From Campylobacterales bacterium (GTDB taxonomy: Bacteria; Campylobacterota; Campylobacteria; Campylobacterales; Arcobacteraceae): a DNA stretch of 12,207 nt. Within the stretch, counting starts at the first letter, position 1. Every line of letters starts with the position of its first letter. This document shows, piece by piece, positions 6,585 to 12,207 of this stretch. The stretch is from assembly GCA_019752775.1 (NCBI GenBank), contig JAIELU010000162.1, forward strand, positions 1 to 12,207. Reading direction: 5' to 3'. Under the pieces are notes generated by a model, which ran no database searches, had not been told where the DNA came from, and saw nothing but the letters and a program-made list of their open reading frames with translations. The position numbers were made by a program, and so were the translations under genes.

Positions 6585-7856
6585 CTAGAATTTAAAAGTT
6601 TCCCCTATGCTTTTAGCTTTAACTTCATTTTTCCCTTCAAACTCTTTTTCGTTTGCATTTGATACAACTAATTTTGCAATTTCATCGGTTAAAACTGCAA
6701 CATCATGTGTCTGTGATGCAACTGCTGCATTTTGTTGAGTTTGTCTGTCTAGTTGAGTTACCGCATCATTTATTTGTTCAATCCCTGAAAGTTGCTCTTT
6801 ACTTGACATCTCAATATCTTGAATTAAATTTATTGTATTTGTTATATTTTGGTTTAACTCTCTATATCCACTAATCATATTATTTGCTATTTGCTTTCCA
6901 TCATTAGCTTTTTTTGTGGCATTTTCAACAATTGTTTTTATCTCTTTTGCAGCTTCTGCACTTCTGTTTGCTAGATTTCGTACTTCCGCTGCAACAACTG
7001 CAAATCCACGTCCTGCTTCACCTGCTGTTGCTGCTTCAACTGCTGCATTTAAAGAAAGAATATTTGTTTGAAATGCTATTTGATCAATTACGCTTATTGC
7101 TTCATTTATAGAATTAACTTGTAGATTTATCTCTTCCATTGCAATAGTTGTTTGATTTGCTAATTTCTCACCATCAGAAGCAGACTTAGTAACGCTGTTT
7201 GAATAAGTTGCCATTTTTGCTATATTTTGCGTATTATTTCTTATATTTCCAGTTATCTGTTCTAATGCTGCTGCTGTTTCTTCTAGGGAACTTGCTGCCT
7301 CATTTGAACTTATATTTAATTTATCTACATTGGTTAAAAGAATATTTGAACTTTCATCTAAAGTTAATCCATTTGATTTATTTTCAATCAACATTTGAGT
7401 TATCGCTTTTCCAAGATTATTTATATCTTTAAATAAAGTTCTAAAATTATTTTGTACAGAATCTTCATCTAATCTTTTCAAATAATTATAATTACTATAA
7501 CTTTCTAAAATAATCAGTGCTTGACTAATTGTATCTTTCATATTATCAGCTAATATATTTATAGATTTTGCAATATAATTTAATTTGATATTTGAAGTGT
7601 TTGTGTGATAGATTTTATCAGTAAAAGTACCAGCAGCCATTTTCTCCGTTACAAGTAATAGCTCTCCAAAAATCTGTAATTCTTCATTTTGTTTTTGATT
7701 TAATAAATTAAATATTGAATTAAATTTATCTATAACTTCTTGATTTAATCCTTGATATGAATTATTTAGTTCAGGTAAAGTATTTATTTTATGGTCAATA
7801 TAAGATTCCAAAATATCTAAAATATTTATAATTCGTTTATTTTTATTTCTAAACAT
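6585..7856 (-). CDS. Soluble (cytoplasmic) methyl-accepting chemotaxis protein
   Basis: A 423-residue chemoreceptor without any membrane-spanning segment. Residues about 60-110 (MAAGTFTDKI...) and 113-158 resemble degenerate HAMP-like linkers. From 155 on it is a standard signalling domain, with the kinase-contacting tip around 256-298 (DQIAFQTNILSLNAAVEAAT, then FAVVAAEVRNLA). There is no C-terminal NWETF-like pentapeptide for CheR/CheB binding. The signalling domain is an ungapped near-copy of that of the membrane receptor two genes upstream. Such receptors control CheA through CheW at cytoplasmic or pole-associated arrays. With no sensor domain of its own, its input probably comes from a partner, the best candidate being the PAS protein whose gene ends nine bases before its ATG. 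The ribosome site AAGAGT overlaps the stop of that PAS gene, which suggests translational coupling. Confidence 0.93.
   Translation of the reverse strand: MFRNKNKRIINILDILESYIDHKINTLPELNNSYQGLNQEVIDKFNSIFNLLNQKQNEELQIFGELLLVTEKMAAGTFTDKIYHTNTSNIKLNYIAKSINILADNMKDTISQALIILESYSNYNYLKRLDEDSVQNNFRTLFKDINNLGKAITQMLIENKSNGLTLDESSNILLTNVDKLNISSNEAASSLEETAAALEQITGNIRNNTQNIAKMATYSNSVTKSASDGEKLANQTTIAMEEINLQVNSINEAISVIDQIAFQTNILSLNAAVEAATAGEAGRGFAVVAAEVRNLANRSAEAAKEIKTIVENATKKANDGKQIANNMISGYRELNQNITNTINLIQDIEMSSKEQLSGIEQINDAVTQLDRQTQQNAAVASQTHDVAVLTDEIAKLVVSNANEKEFEGKNEVKAKSIGETFKF
6606..7394 (-). repeat. Copy B of duplicated chemoreceptor signalling domain
   Basis: Residues 155-417 of the soluble receptor align without any gap to residues 351-613 of the membrane receptor (8313-9101). 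By hand count about 200 of 263 residues are identical, and the similarity extends through a shared distal tail (EKEF-GK-EVKA) that chemoreceptors in general do not share. Confidence 0.85.
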
Positions 7857-7865
7857 TTTAACTCT

Positions 7866-8249
7866 TTATTTTAGTGTTAAATAAAGTTTTGTCGCATCTG
7901 CTATTTCTTTATCTGTGGGTTTTATTCTAATTGAGATATATCTTAGTTCACCATTTACTTTTTTTGAGGGATATGCAGTAGCATTTACCCAATAAAATCC
8001 CCCATTTTTTGTTTTATTTTTAACTATACCTTTCCAAATTTTGCCTATTTGTACCGTTTTCCACAAGTCTTCAAATGCAGCTTTTGGCATATCTGAATGT
8101 CTTACAATATTATGTGGATTTCCTACTAATTCTTCTTGTTTATAACCAGCAATTTTACAAAAATCCTCATTTGCAAAAGTTATAATGCCTTTTTCATCTG
8201 TTTCAGTAACGATAATGTCATTTATTGACATTTTTATTTCTTTATTCAA
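7866..8249 (-). CDS. Stand-alone Aer/CetB-like PAS protein (probable flavin redox sensor)
   Basis: The 127-residue protein is one PAS domain and little else. It follows the PAS domain of E. coli Aer closely: GIITFANEDF, then NPHNIVRHSDMPKAAF, then IWKGIVKNKTKNG and a YISIR strand. Residues N27, R50, H51, D53, W72 and N78 sit exactly seven positions before Aer N34, R57, H58, D60, W79 and N85, several of which are implicated in FAD binding. In Campylobacter jejuni the Aer function is split between the PAS protein CetB and the receptor CetA, and this gene lies between two receptor genes in that manner. It should sense redox or electron-transport state and pass the signal to a receptor. Start: TTG at 8249 (AAAGAG five bases upstream) gives MNKEI; an in-frame ATG at 8231 is the alternative and would give 121 residues. 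Confidence 0.9.
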   Translation of the reverse strand: MNKEIKMSINDIIVTETDEKGIITFANEDFCKIAGYKQEELVGNPHNIVRHSDMPKAAFEDLWKTVQIGKIWKGIVKNKTKNGGFYWVNATAYPSKKVNGELRYISIRIKPTDKEIADATKLYLTLK

Positions 8250-8267
8250 AAAAACTCTTTCTATTTT

Positions 8268-10151
8268 TTAATTGTGTTTTTGAGCATGAGGTATAGCTTT
8301 TGTAGCTGATTCTATATTTCTAGCTTTAACTTCATGTTTCCCTTTAAACTCTTTTTCATCAGCACTACTTACAACTAATTTTGCTATTTCATCTGTTAAA
8401 ATTGCAACATCATGAGTTTGTGATGCTACCATAGCATTTTGTTGAGTTTGTTGGTCTAATTGAGTTACAGCATCATTAATTTGTTCGATTCCAAGTAATT
8501 GCTCTTTTGAAGCATTTTGAATATCTGAAATTAGATTTATAGTTTGAGAAATGTTCTCATTTAGTTGTTTGTATCCATCTATCATATTTCCAGCTATTTC
8601 TTTACCTAAATTTGCTTTTACAGTTGCATTTTGAACTAAATCTTTTATTTCTTTTGCTGCATCTGCACTTCTACTTGCAAGATTTCTTACTTCAGCTGCA
8701 ACTACTGCAAATCCTTTTCCAGCTTCTCCTGCTGTTGCTGCTTCTACGGCTGCATTTAATGAAAGAATATTTGTTTGGAATGCTATTTGGTCGATTACTG
8801 TAATTGCATCATTTATCGCATTTACTTCTTTATCAATTTCATTCATAGCATCAGTTGTTTGATTTGCTAATTTTTCACCTTTTGAAGCTGAATCAGTTAC
8901 GCTTGAAGCTAATTGAGACATTTTAACAATATTATTTGTATTGTTTGAAATATTACTTGAAATTTCTTCAACTGCAGCTGCAGTTTCTTCTAAAGCAGCA
9001 GCTGCTTCATTTGAGTTTCTATTTAAAGTATCAACATTTTTAAGTAGTATATGACTACTTTCACCCAAAGTTAATCCATTTGATTTATTTTCAACAAGCA
9101 TCTCATTTATAATGTCAGCAAGATTATTTAATCCAACAGTAACACCACTATTACAACCTTTTATTCTATAAGTAAAATCAAGGTTTGCAAACTTTTCTAA
9201 AGCAAGGCTTATATCATTTATATTTGTACAAACTCTTAATTGAAGGCTTAATAACATATCATTGATGTGATGTCTTAAATCTTCTAAACTTTGAGTTTCA
9301 GTTTTATTCTCTAATCTTTTATTTAAAAATCCATCTTTTATTGTTATAGCAATTTGATTTATCTCTTCTAAAAATACATTATCTGAGTCTATCGCTCTTT
9401 TTGTTTTAGAAATATTTTCATTTACTATTTTTGCCATATTTCCAAATTCATCCTGATTTGCATCATCTAACATTTCAACTGTTTTTGATTCTTTATTGAT
9501 ATACCCAAAGAAACTTAATAGTCCTTTTTGGAAATTATTTAAAGTTGTTATTAGTTGATTTGATAAAACAAGCGAAAAAGTAACAAAAAATATAATTGCA
9601 AGAATTGCAATAGCAATTAATGCTGTATTCATAGTATTTATTGCTTTTTCTTTCATAAAAATAGTATTTTTATTTATAAGAGCCAATTGGTTTTCAAGTT
9701 TTAATCCAATATCAACCATTTGTTTTATTGCAGCTAATATTTCAGGAGTCTCTTTTTCTATTCCATTTTTATAATCAGGTATTCTTTTTTGTGCTAATTC
9801 ATCAAAGCTTTTTATGTAATTTTTTGATTCATTTACGATTACATCACATAAATCAATATTTTCTTTTACAACTAATATAGGTTTTAATTCTAAAACATAT
9901 TTATTTAAAAGTTCAAAATCATCTTTAACTATTTTTGCTTTTGATTCATCAGGGCTTCTTAAAAATTGATAAACAGATATTCTTCCTTTTAAAACTTGTT
10001 GGATGAATAAATCAGTTTGTCCTGCTGCATTTGTTTGTCGTTTTTGAATATTATCAAAATAACTAAATATCAAGGCTGATACTATTACTATAAAGATAAA
10101 AGCTATTGGTAAGAGTAAAAGTTTCCGTTTTGTAGAAGTGTTTTTTAGCAA
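8268..10151 (-). CDS. Transmembrane methyl-accepting chemotaxis protein (CetA-like position)
   Basis: A 627-residue receptor. TM1 (about 11-31) and TM2 (about 175-197) bracket a mostly helical periplasmic region of about 140 residues with no recognisable CACHE or PAS fold, probably a helical bundle. Then come a HAMP-type linker with the Campylobacterota pattern LLSFFGYIN...DEFGNMAKIVN (about 198-250) and two further HAMP-like repeats (about 260-305 and 310-355). The signalling domain (351-613) has its tip at about 452-494 and no CheR-docking pentapeptide. It would signal to CheA/CheW. As first gene of the operon, followed at once by the Aer-like PAS gene, it is a candidate CetA equivalent, although C. 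jejuni CetA lacks such a periplasmic domain. Start is TTG at 10151 with AAGGA six bases upstream; the next in-frame ATG (residue 166) would remove TM1 and the periplasmic domain. Confidence 0.93.
   Translation of the reverse strand: MLKNTSTKRKLLLLPIAFIFIVIVSALIFSYFDNIQKRQTNAAGQTDLFIQQVLKGRISVYQFLRSPDESKAKIVKDDFELLNKYVLELKPILVVKENIDLCDVIVNESKNYIKSFDELAQKRIPDYKNGIEKETPEILAAIKQMVDIGLKLENQLALINKNTIFMKEKAINTMNTALIAIAILAIIFFVTFSLVLSNQLITTLNNFQKGLLSFFGYINKESKTVEMLDDANQDEFGNMAKIVNENISKTKRAIDSDNVFLEEINQIAITIKDGFLNKRLENKTETQSLEDLRHHINDMLLSLQLRVCTNINDISLALEKFANLDFTYRIKGCNSGVTVGLNNLADIINEMLVENKSNGLTLGESSHILLKNVDTLNRNSNEAAAALEETAAAVEEISSNISNNTNNIVKMSQLASSVTDSASKGEKLANQTTDAMNEIDKEVNAINDAITVIDQIAFQTNILSLNAAVEAATAGEAGKGFAVVAAEVRNLASRSADAAKEIKDLVQNATVKANLGKEIAGNMIDGYKQLNENISQTINLISDIQNASKEQLLGIEQINDAVTQLDQQTQQNAMVASQTHDVAILTDEIAKLVVSSADEKEFKGKHEVKARNIESATKAIPHAQKHN
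8313..9101 (-). repeat. Copy A of duplicated chemoreceptor signalling domain
   Basis: Residues 351-613 of the membrane receptor, same length (789 bases) as copy B at 6606-7394. The kinase-contact tip is almost identical between copies; differences cluster in the methylation-helix flanks around residues 410-450. Confidence 0.85.
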
Positions 10152-10157
10152 GTTTAA

Positions 10158-10162
10158 TCCTT
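10158..10162 (-). promoter_or_regulatory. Ribosome binding site supporting a TTG start
   Basis: AAGGA on the minus strand lies six bases before the TTG at 10151. No ATG or GTG is at a usable distance, and translation from this TTG places a short basic N-terminus (KNTSTKRK) just before the first membrane helix, as expected of a receptor. Confidence 0.7.
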
Positions 10163-10205
10163 TTTTAAGAAATGATAAAGAATATTACAAATTTTAAGCA
10201 AAACT

Positions 10206-10219
10206 TTAGCTTAAGTTAA
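10206..10219. promoter_or_regulatory. CRP/FNR-type palindrome upstream of the sensory operon
   Basis: TTAGC-TTAA-GTTAA is a 14-base inverted repeat with six of seven pairs matched. It differs by one base from TTAAC-N4-GTTAA, the site known for the CRP/FNR-family regulator NssR of Campylobacter. It is centred about 61 bases before the TTG start of the membrane receptor. Hexamers resembling a -10 (TAATAT at 10182-10187; TATTCT at 10179-10184) follow on the minus strand 25-29 bases from its centre, near the geometry of a class II activator. The match may be chance in such AT-rich DNA. Confidence 0.35.
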
Positions 10220-10224
10220 ATAAT

Positions 10225-10230
10225 TTTATA
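10225..10230 (-). promoter_or_regulatory. Alternative -10 box for the six-gene operon
   Basis: TATAAA on the minus strand (within TATAAAAT), about 74 bases before the TTG start. If used, transcription would begin inside the palindrome at 10206-10219, which would then act as a repressor site rather than an activator site. No clear -35 is seen. Confidence 0.3.
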
Positions 10231-10297
10231 CTTGACAAAATTAATTGGAATTTAAGCTAAAAAATTAGTATTTTAGTTCTAAAAACACATAAGAAAT

Positions 10298-10311
10298 GTA
10301 TAAATTTATAC
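10298..10311. promoter_or_regulatory. Perfect 14-base palindrome upstream of nikK
   Basis: GTATAAATTTATAC is a perfect palindrome 21 bases before the TATAAT of nikK, so it covers the -35 zone. That is a natural place for a repressor or activator of a nickel uptake operon. It does not match the NikR consensus known from Helicobacter (TATTATT-N11-AATAATA), so no regulator is named. Confidence 0.4.
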
Positions 10312-10331
10312 TATCATAAAAGCATACTCAA

Positions 10332-10337
10332 TATAAT
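10332..10337 (+). promoter_or_regulatory. Predicted -10 box of the nik operon
   Basis: A perfect TATAAT 25 bases before the nikK ATG at 10362, with a clean AGGAG ribosome site at 10352-10356 between them. The implied leader is short (under about 20 bases), which leaves no room for a riboswitch. Confidence 0.55.
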
Positions 10338-10361
10338 GAATAAAAAATTTTAGGAGAAAAA

Positions 10362-11084
10362 ATGAAAAAAATTATATTTCTGATTTTTGCTACACTCTAT
10401 GCAAATGCGCACTTTCTAACATTTATGGCAAATACAGATAATGTATCTGACCAAAAACAAGCAAAGATAAATTTTGATATATCTTTTATTCATCCATTTG
10501 AACAAACAGGTATGATTATGGAAAAACCAGAAGTTTTTGTAAATTCTAAAAATAATAAATTAAATCTAAGTGAAACTACAAAGTTTAACCAAAAAGCTTG
10601 GAGTAGTTCTTATGAAATCAAAACTCCTGGAATTTATAAATTTTTTGTTCAACCACAGCCATATTTTGAGCCCTCAGAAGAAAAATTTATCTCTCATGTT
10701 CCAAAATTGATAGTTAGTTCTTTTGGATTAGAAGATGGTTGGGATGAACCTATTGGTTTAAAATATGAAATTATTCCACTTACTAAACCTTTTGGTTTAT
10801 ATGAAGGAAATTTATTTCAAGGAAAAGTTTTACATAATGGAAAACCAGCAATTAACACAGAAGTTGAAGTTGAGCTTTATAATGAATTTGGTTTAAAAGC
10901 ACCAACAGATTCTCATATAACACAAGTTGTAAAAACAGATGCTAATGGAGTTTTTTCTTTTGTAATGAATCACAAAGGTTGGTGGGGATTTGCAGCTTTG
11001 ATAGAAGAGGGTGAATTAAAATATAAAGATGGAAAAAATTATCCAGTTGAAAATGGAGCTTTAATTTGGGTAAAGGCTTACTAG
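10362..11084 (+). CDS. nikK: Nickel uptake periplasmic component NikK (DUF4198 family)
   Basis: A 240-residue exported protein. The signal peptide (residues 1-16) ends in ANA, so the mature protein should begin with His17 (HFLTF). The body matches the DUF4198/NikK family: HPFEQTG and MEKPEVF near 44-59, a GIYKF strand, DGWDEPIGLKYEIIPL (125-140), then a carboxypeptidase-regulatory-like beta domain with GKPAINTEVEVEL, TDANGVFSF and GWWGFAAL to the C-terminus. NikK accompanies NikM and NikL in NikKMLQO-type ECF importers and is thought to help present Ni2+ to the membrane complex; a free N-terminal histidine could be part of a metal site (inference). It is first in the operon, with AGGAG five bases before the ATG. 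Its stop is one base before the nikM ATG, implying coupled translation. Cobalt rather than nickel cannot be excluded. Confidence 0.87.
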   Translation: MKKIIFLIFATLYANAHFLTFMANTDNVSDQKQAKINFDISFIHPFEQTGMIMEKPEVFVNSKNNKLNLSETTKFNQKAWSSSYEIKTPGIYKFFVQPQPYFEPSEEKFISHVPKLIVSSFGLEDGWDEPIGLKYEIIPLTKPFGLYEGNLFQGKVLHNGKPAINTEVEVELYNEFGLKAPTDSHITQVVKTDANGVFSFVMNHKGWWGFAALIEEGELKYKDGKNYPVENGALIWVKAY

Positions 11085-11085
11085 A

Positions 11086-11685
11086 ATGCATATAGCAGAT
11101 GGTGTTTTATCCATTGAATCAACAGTTGTGGTCTCGGCTGTTAGTTTATTTGCTTTTTACAAAGCTGTAAAAACAATAAAAGAGGATGAAATACCACTAA
11201 CAGCCGTTGCTAGTGCTATGTTTTTTATAGCTTCATTTATTCATATTCCTTTTGGAGTTACCCAAATACATCTTATTCTTTTGGGAGTAATTGGAATATT
11301 TTTAGGACTTAGTAGTTTTATTTCTATTTTTATCGCTTTGATTTTACAAGCATTACTTTTAGGTTATGGTGGTGTGGCTTCCATTGGAGTTAATCTTTTT
11401 GTTATGGCAGCACCTGCACTTATAATTTATTATATAAATAAAACTGAAATATTTTTAAGAATAAATGAAAAAGTAAGATTTTTTTTAATAGGATTTTTAG
11501 GGGCATTTTTTGCCACGCTATTTTTAGTACTTATTTTATACTTTTCAAAACCCGAATATGAATGGGCTGCTTATAGTATATTTGGAGTTAATATTATAAC
11601 TATGACAATAGAAGGGTTTGTAAGTATGTTTTTACTTATGTTTATAAAAAAAACATATCCAAAGCTTTTAAGCATAAAAAAGTAA
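11086..11685 (+). CDS. nikM: Nickel/cobalt ECF transporter substrate-binding membrane subunit NikM (CbiM family)
   Basis: A 199-residue integral membrane protein starting MHIADG, the hallmark of CbiM/NikM proteins. There the amino terminus and His2 enter the membrane core and chelate Ni2+ or Co2+, with a further histidine from the first conserved loop. Here H53 and H62 (FIHIPFGVTQIH) are the candidates, H62 fitting best. About six hydrophobic segments are visible (around 9-27, 36-55, 62-88, 95-118, 131-153 and 163-187). This is the specificity (S) subunit of an energy-coupling-factor importer. The length is near the family's usual 200-220. The ribosome site AAAGG lies inside the end of nikK. 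The neighbours NikK and NikL favour nickel over cobalt, which would usually be accompanied by CbiN and cobalamin genes. Confidence 0.92.
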   Translation: MHIADGVLSIESTVVVSAVSLFAFYKAVKTIKEDEIPLTAVASAMFFIASFIHIPFGVTQIHLILLGVIGIFLGLSSFISIFIALILQALLLGYGGVASIGVNLFVMAAPALIIYYINKTEIFLRINEKVRFFLIGFLGAFFATLFLVLILYFSKPEYEWAAYSIFGVNIITMTIEGFVSMFLLMFIKKTYPKLLSIKK

Positions 11686-11695
11686 AAGGATTGAT

Positions 11696-12115
11696 TTGAA
11701 AAAAATATTTTTATTTTTACTAATAGTTAGTTCTTTATTTGCCCATAAAATAAATCTTTTTGTTACAAATGAAGAAAATGGTGTAAATATTTATTCTTAT
11801 TTCGCAAGTGGTGATCCTTGTATAAATTGTAAATTGATTATAAAAAATGGTGAAAATATTATTTTAGAAGATACTTTAGATGAAAAAGGAAAATATCTTT
11901 TTTCTTCAAAATATAAAGAAATAGAAATTACAATAGATGCTTCAAGTGGACATATTGTAAAACAGGATGTTGTAGTTGAAAGTATGAAAAATGAATCATT
12001 ACAAAATCATCTAAAAAAAGAAGAAGATGACCAACATATAAAAATCTTGATTTCATTATTTTTGATTGCAGGAATTTTTTATGCTCTAAAAAAGCTAAAA
12101 AGAAAAAAGCAATAA
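11696..12115 (+). CDS. nikL: Nickel uptake accessory protein NikL
   Basis: A 139-residue membrane-anchored periplasmic protein. The signal peptide (1-16, ending LFA) should release a mature N-terminus beginning His17 (HKINLF). A small beta domain follows (about 17-95), with CINC (C42, C45), a GKYLF strand and AGGHI-like SSGHIVKQD. One membrane helix (about 116-131) is followed by a basic cytoplasmic tail (KKLKRKKQ). This layout and the place after nikM match NikL of NikKMLQO systems, which works with NikM much as CbiN works with CbiM. The CxxC pair, if real, could bind metal or form a disulphide. The start is TTG at 11696, with AAGGA five bases upstream, ten bases after the nikM stop; no ATG is available nearby. 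Assignment rests partly on context. Confidence 0.78.
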   Translation: MKKIFLFLLIVSSLFAHKINLFVTNEENGVNIYSYFASGDPCINCKLIIKNGENIILEDTLDEKGKYLFSSKYKEIEITIDASSGHIVKQDVVVESMKNESLQNHLKKEEDDQHIKILISLFLIAGIFYALKKLKRKKQ

Positions 12116-12118
12116 TAG

Positions 12119-12207
12119 ATGAATAACGAAGCTATAAAACTAATTGTTTCAGTACTTTTTTCTTTTTTTGTAGCTTCACTGTTTTGCCGGAATATCTGCC
12201 AAGAAGG
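12119..12207 (+). CDS. nikQ: Start of probable NikQ (ECF transmembrane T subunit), cut by window end
   Basis: An ATG at 12119 follows the nikL stop after three bases (a second stop, TAG) and opens a reading frame of 29 codons to the window edge. The visible N-terminus is a short polar stretch and then a hydrophobic helix (LIVSVLFSFFVASLF), like the beginning of CbiQ/NikQ energy-coupling subunits, which normally follow nikL. The ribosome site is poor, so coupling to nikL is likely. The last residues (CRNICQEG) are less typical. The call rests mainly on gene order. Confidence 0.5.
   Translation, partial: MNNEAIKLIVSVLFSFFVASLFCRNICQE

Noticed and set aside
6653..7432. Leucine-rich plus-strand open frames opposite the soluble chemoreceptor gene.
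   Set aside because: They are antisense to a clearly coding receptor, have Leu/His-rich low-complexity products and no ribosome sites. The same kind of frame appears at 8612-8803 opposite the paralogous receptor, as expected of a shadow.
6585..10151. CheR/CheB docking pentapeptide on either chemoreceptor.
   Set aside because: The C-termini (GETFKF and HAQKHN) do not contain the aromatic-x-x-x-aromatic pentapeptide on a flexible tether in recognisable form. GETFKF is only a vague resemblance.
10232..10237. TTGACA on the plus strand as the -35 of a nik promoter.
   Set aside because: No TATAAT-like hexamer lies 16-18 bases downstream; the good TATAAT at 10332 is far away.
10247..10257. GG...GC pattern as a sigma-54 promoter.
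   Set aside because: The spacing between GG and GC is seven bases, not the required ten, and the rest of the consensus is absent.
10338..10361. Cobalamin or nickel riboswitch before nikK.
   Set aside because: The predicted leader is under about 20 bases and has no structured elements.

Overview
This AT-rich window, with terse intergenic spacing, looks like chromosome of a Campylobacterota bacterium. It most probably comes from Arcobacteraceae (Arcobacter/Aliarcobacter type). This rests on base composition, a chemoreceptor linker of the kind common in Campylobacterota (LLSFFGYIN...DEFGNMAKIVN), and a NikKML-type nickel uptake locus. I name no species. No rRNA, tRNA, CRISPR array or insertion sequence was seen, and no gap between genes exceeds about 210 bases.

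Left part (1-1688). An RND-type efflux adaptor lipoprotein runs off the left edge on the minus strand. Next to it is a protein made of two complete hemerythrin domains, both with all diiron ligands. Divergent from that is a small unrecognised 119-residue gene on the plus strand, with its own promoter and a hairpin terminator overlapping its stop codon.

Middle part (1713-10151, minus strand). Six tightly packed genes look like one operon. In transcription order they are: a membrane chemoreceptor (TTG start); a stand-alone Aer/CetB-like PAS protein; a soluble chemoreceptor whose signalling domain is a close ungapped copy of the first; a PAS-PAS-GGDEF-EAL protein with both catalytic domains apparently intact; a REC-REC-PAS-PAS-HD-GYP phosphodiesterase; and a 203-residue protein of unknown function. 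The gaps are 6-27 bases. The operon thus combines a split energy-taxis receptor of the CetA/CetB kind with one protein that could make or degrade c-di-GMP and another that could degrade it. I infer a circuit in which redox or oxygen state controls both flagellar behaviour and c-di-GMP level. The tandem hemerythrin next door fits the theme but is a separate transcription unit.

Right part (10362-12207, plus strand). A divergent regulatory region of about 210 bases holds several palindromes. It is followed by nikK, nikM, nikL and the start of a probable nikQ: the periplasmic and membrane parts of an ECF-type nickel (possibly cobalt) importer. The mature NikK and NikL proteins are both predicted to begin with histidine, and NikM starts Met-His.

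The most noteworthy points are the split-Aer plus c-di-GMP operon, the duplicated receptor signalling domain, the four-cysteine PAS domain of the GGDEF-EAL protein, the unknown last gene of the operon, and a CRP/FNR-type palindrome upstream of the operon.
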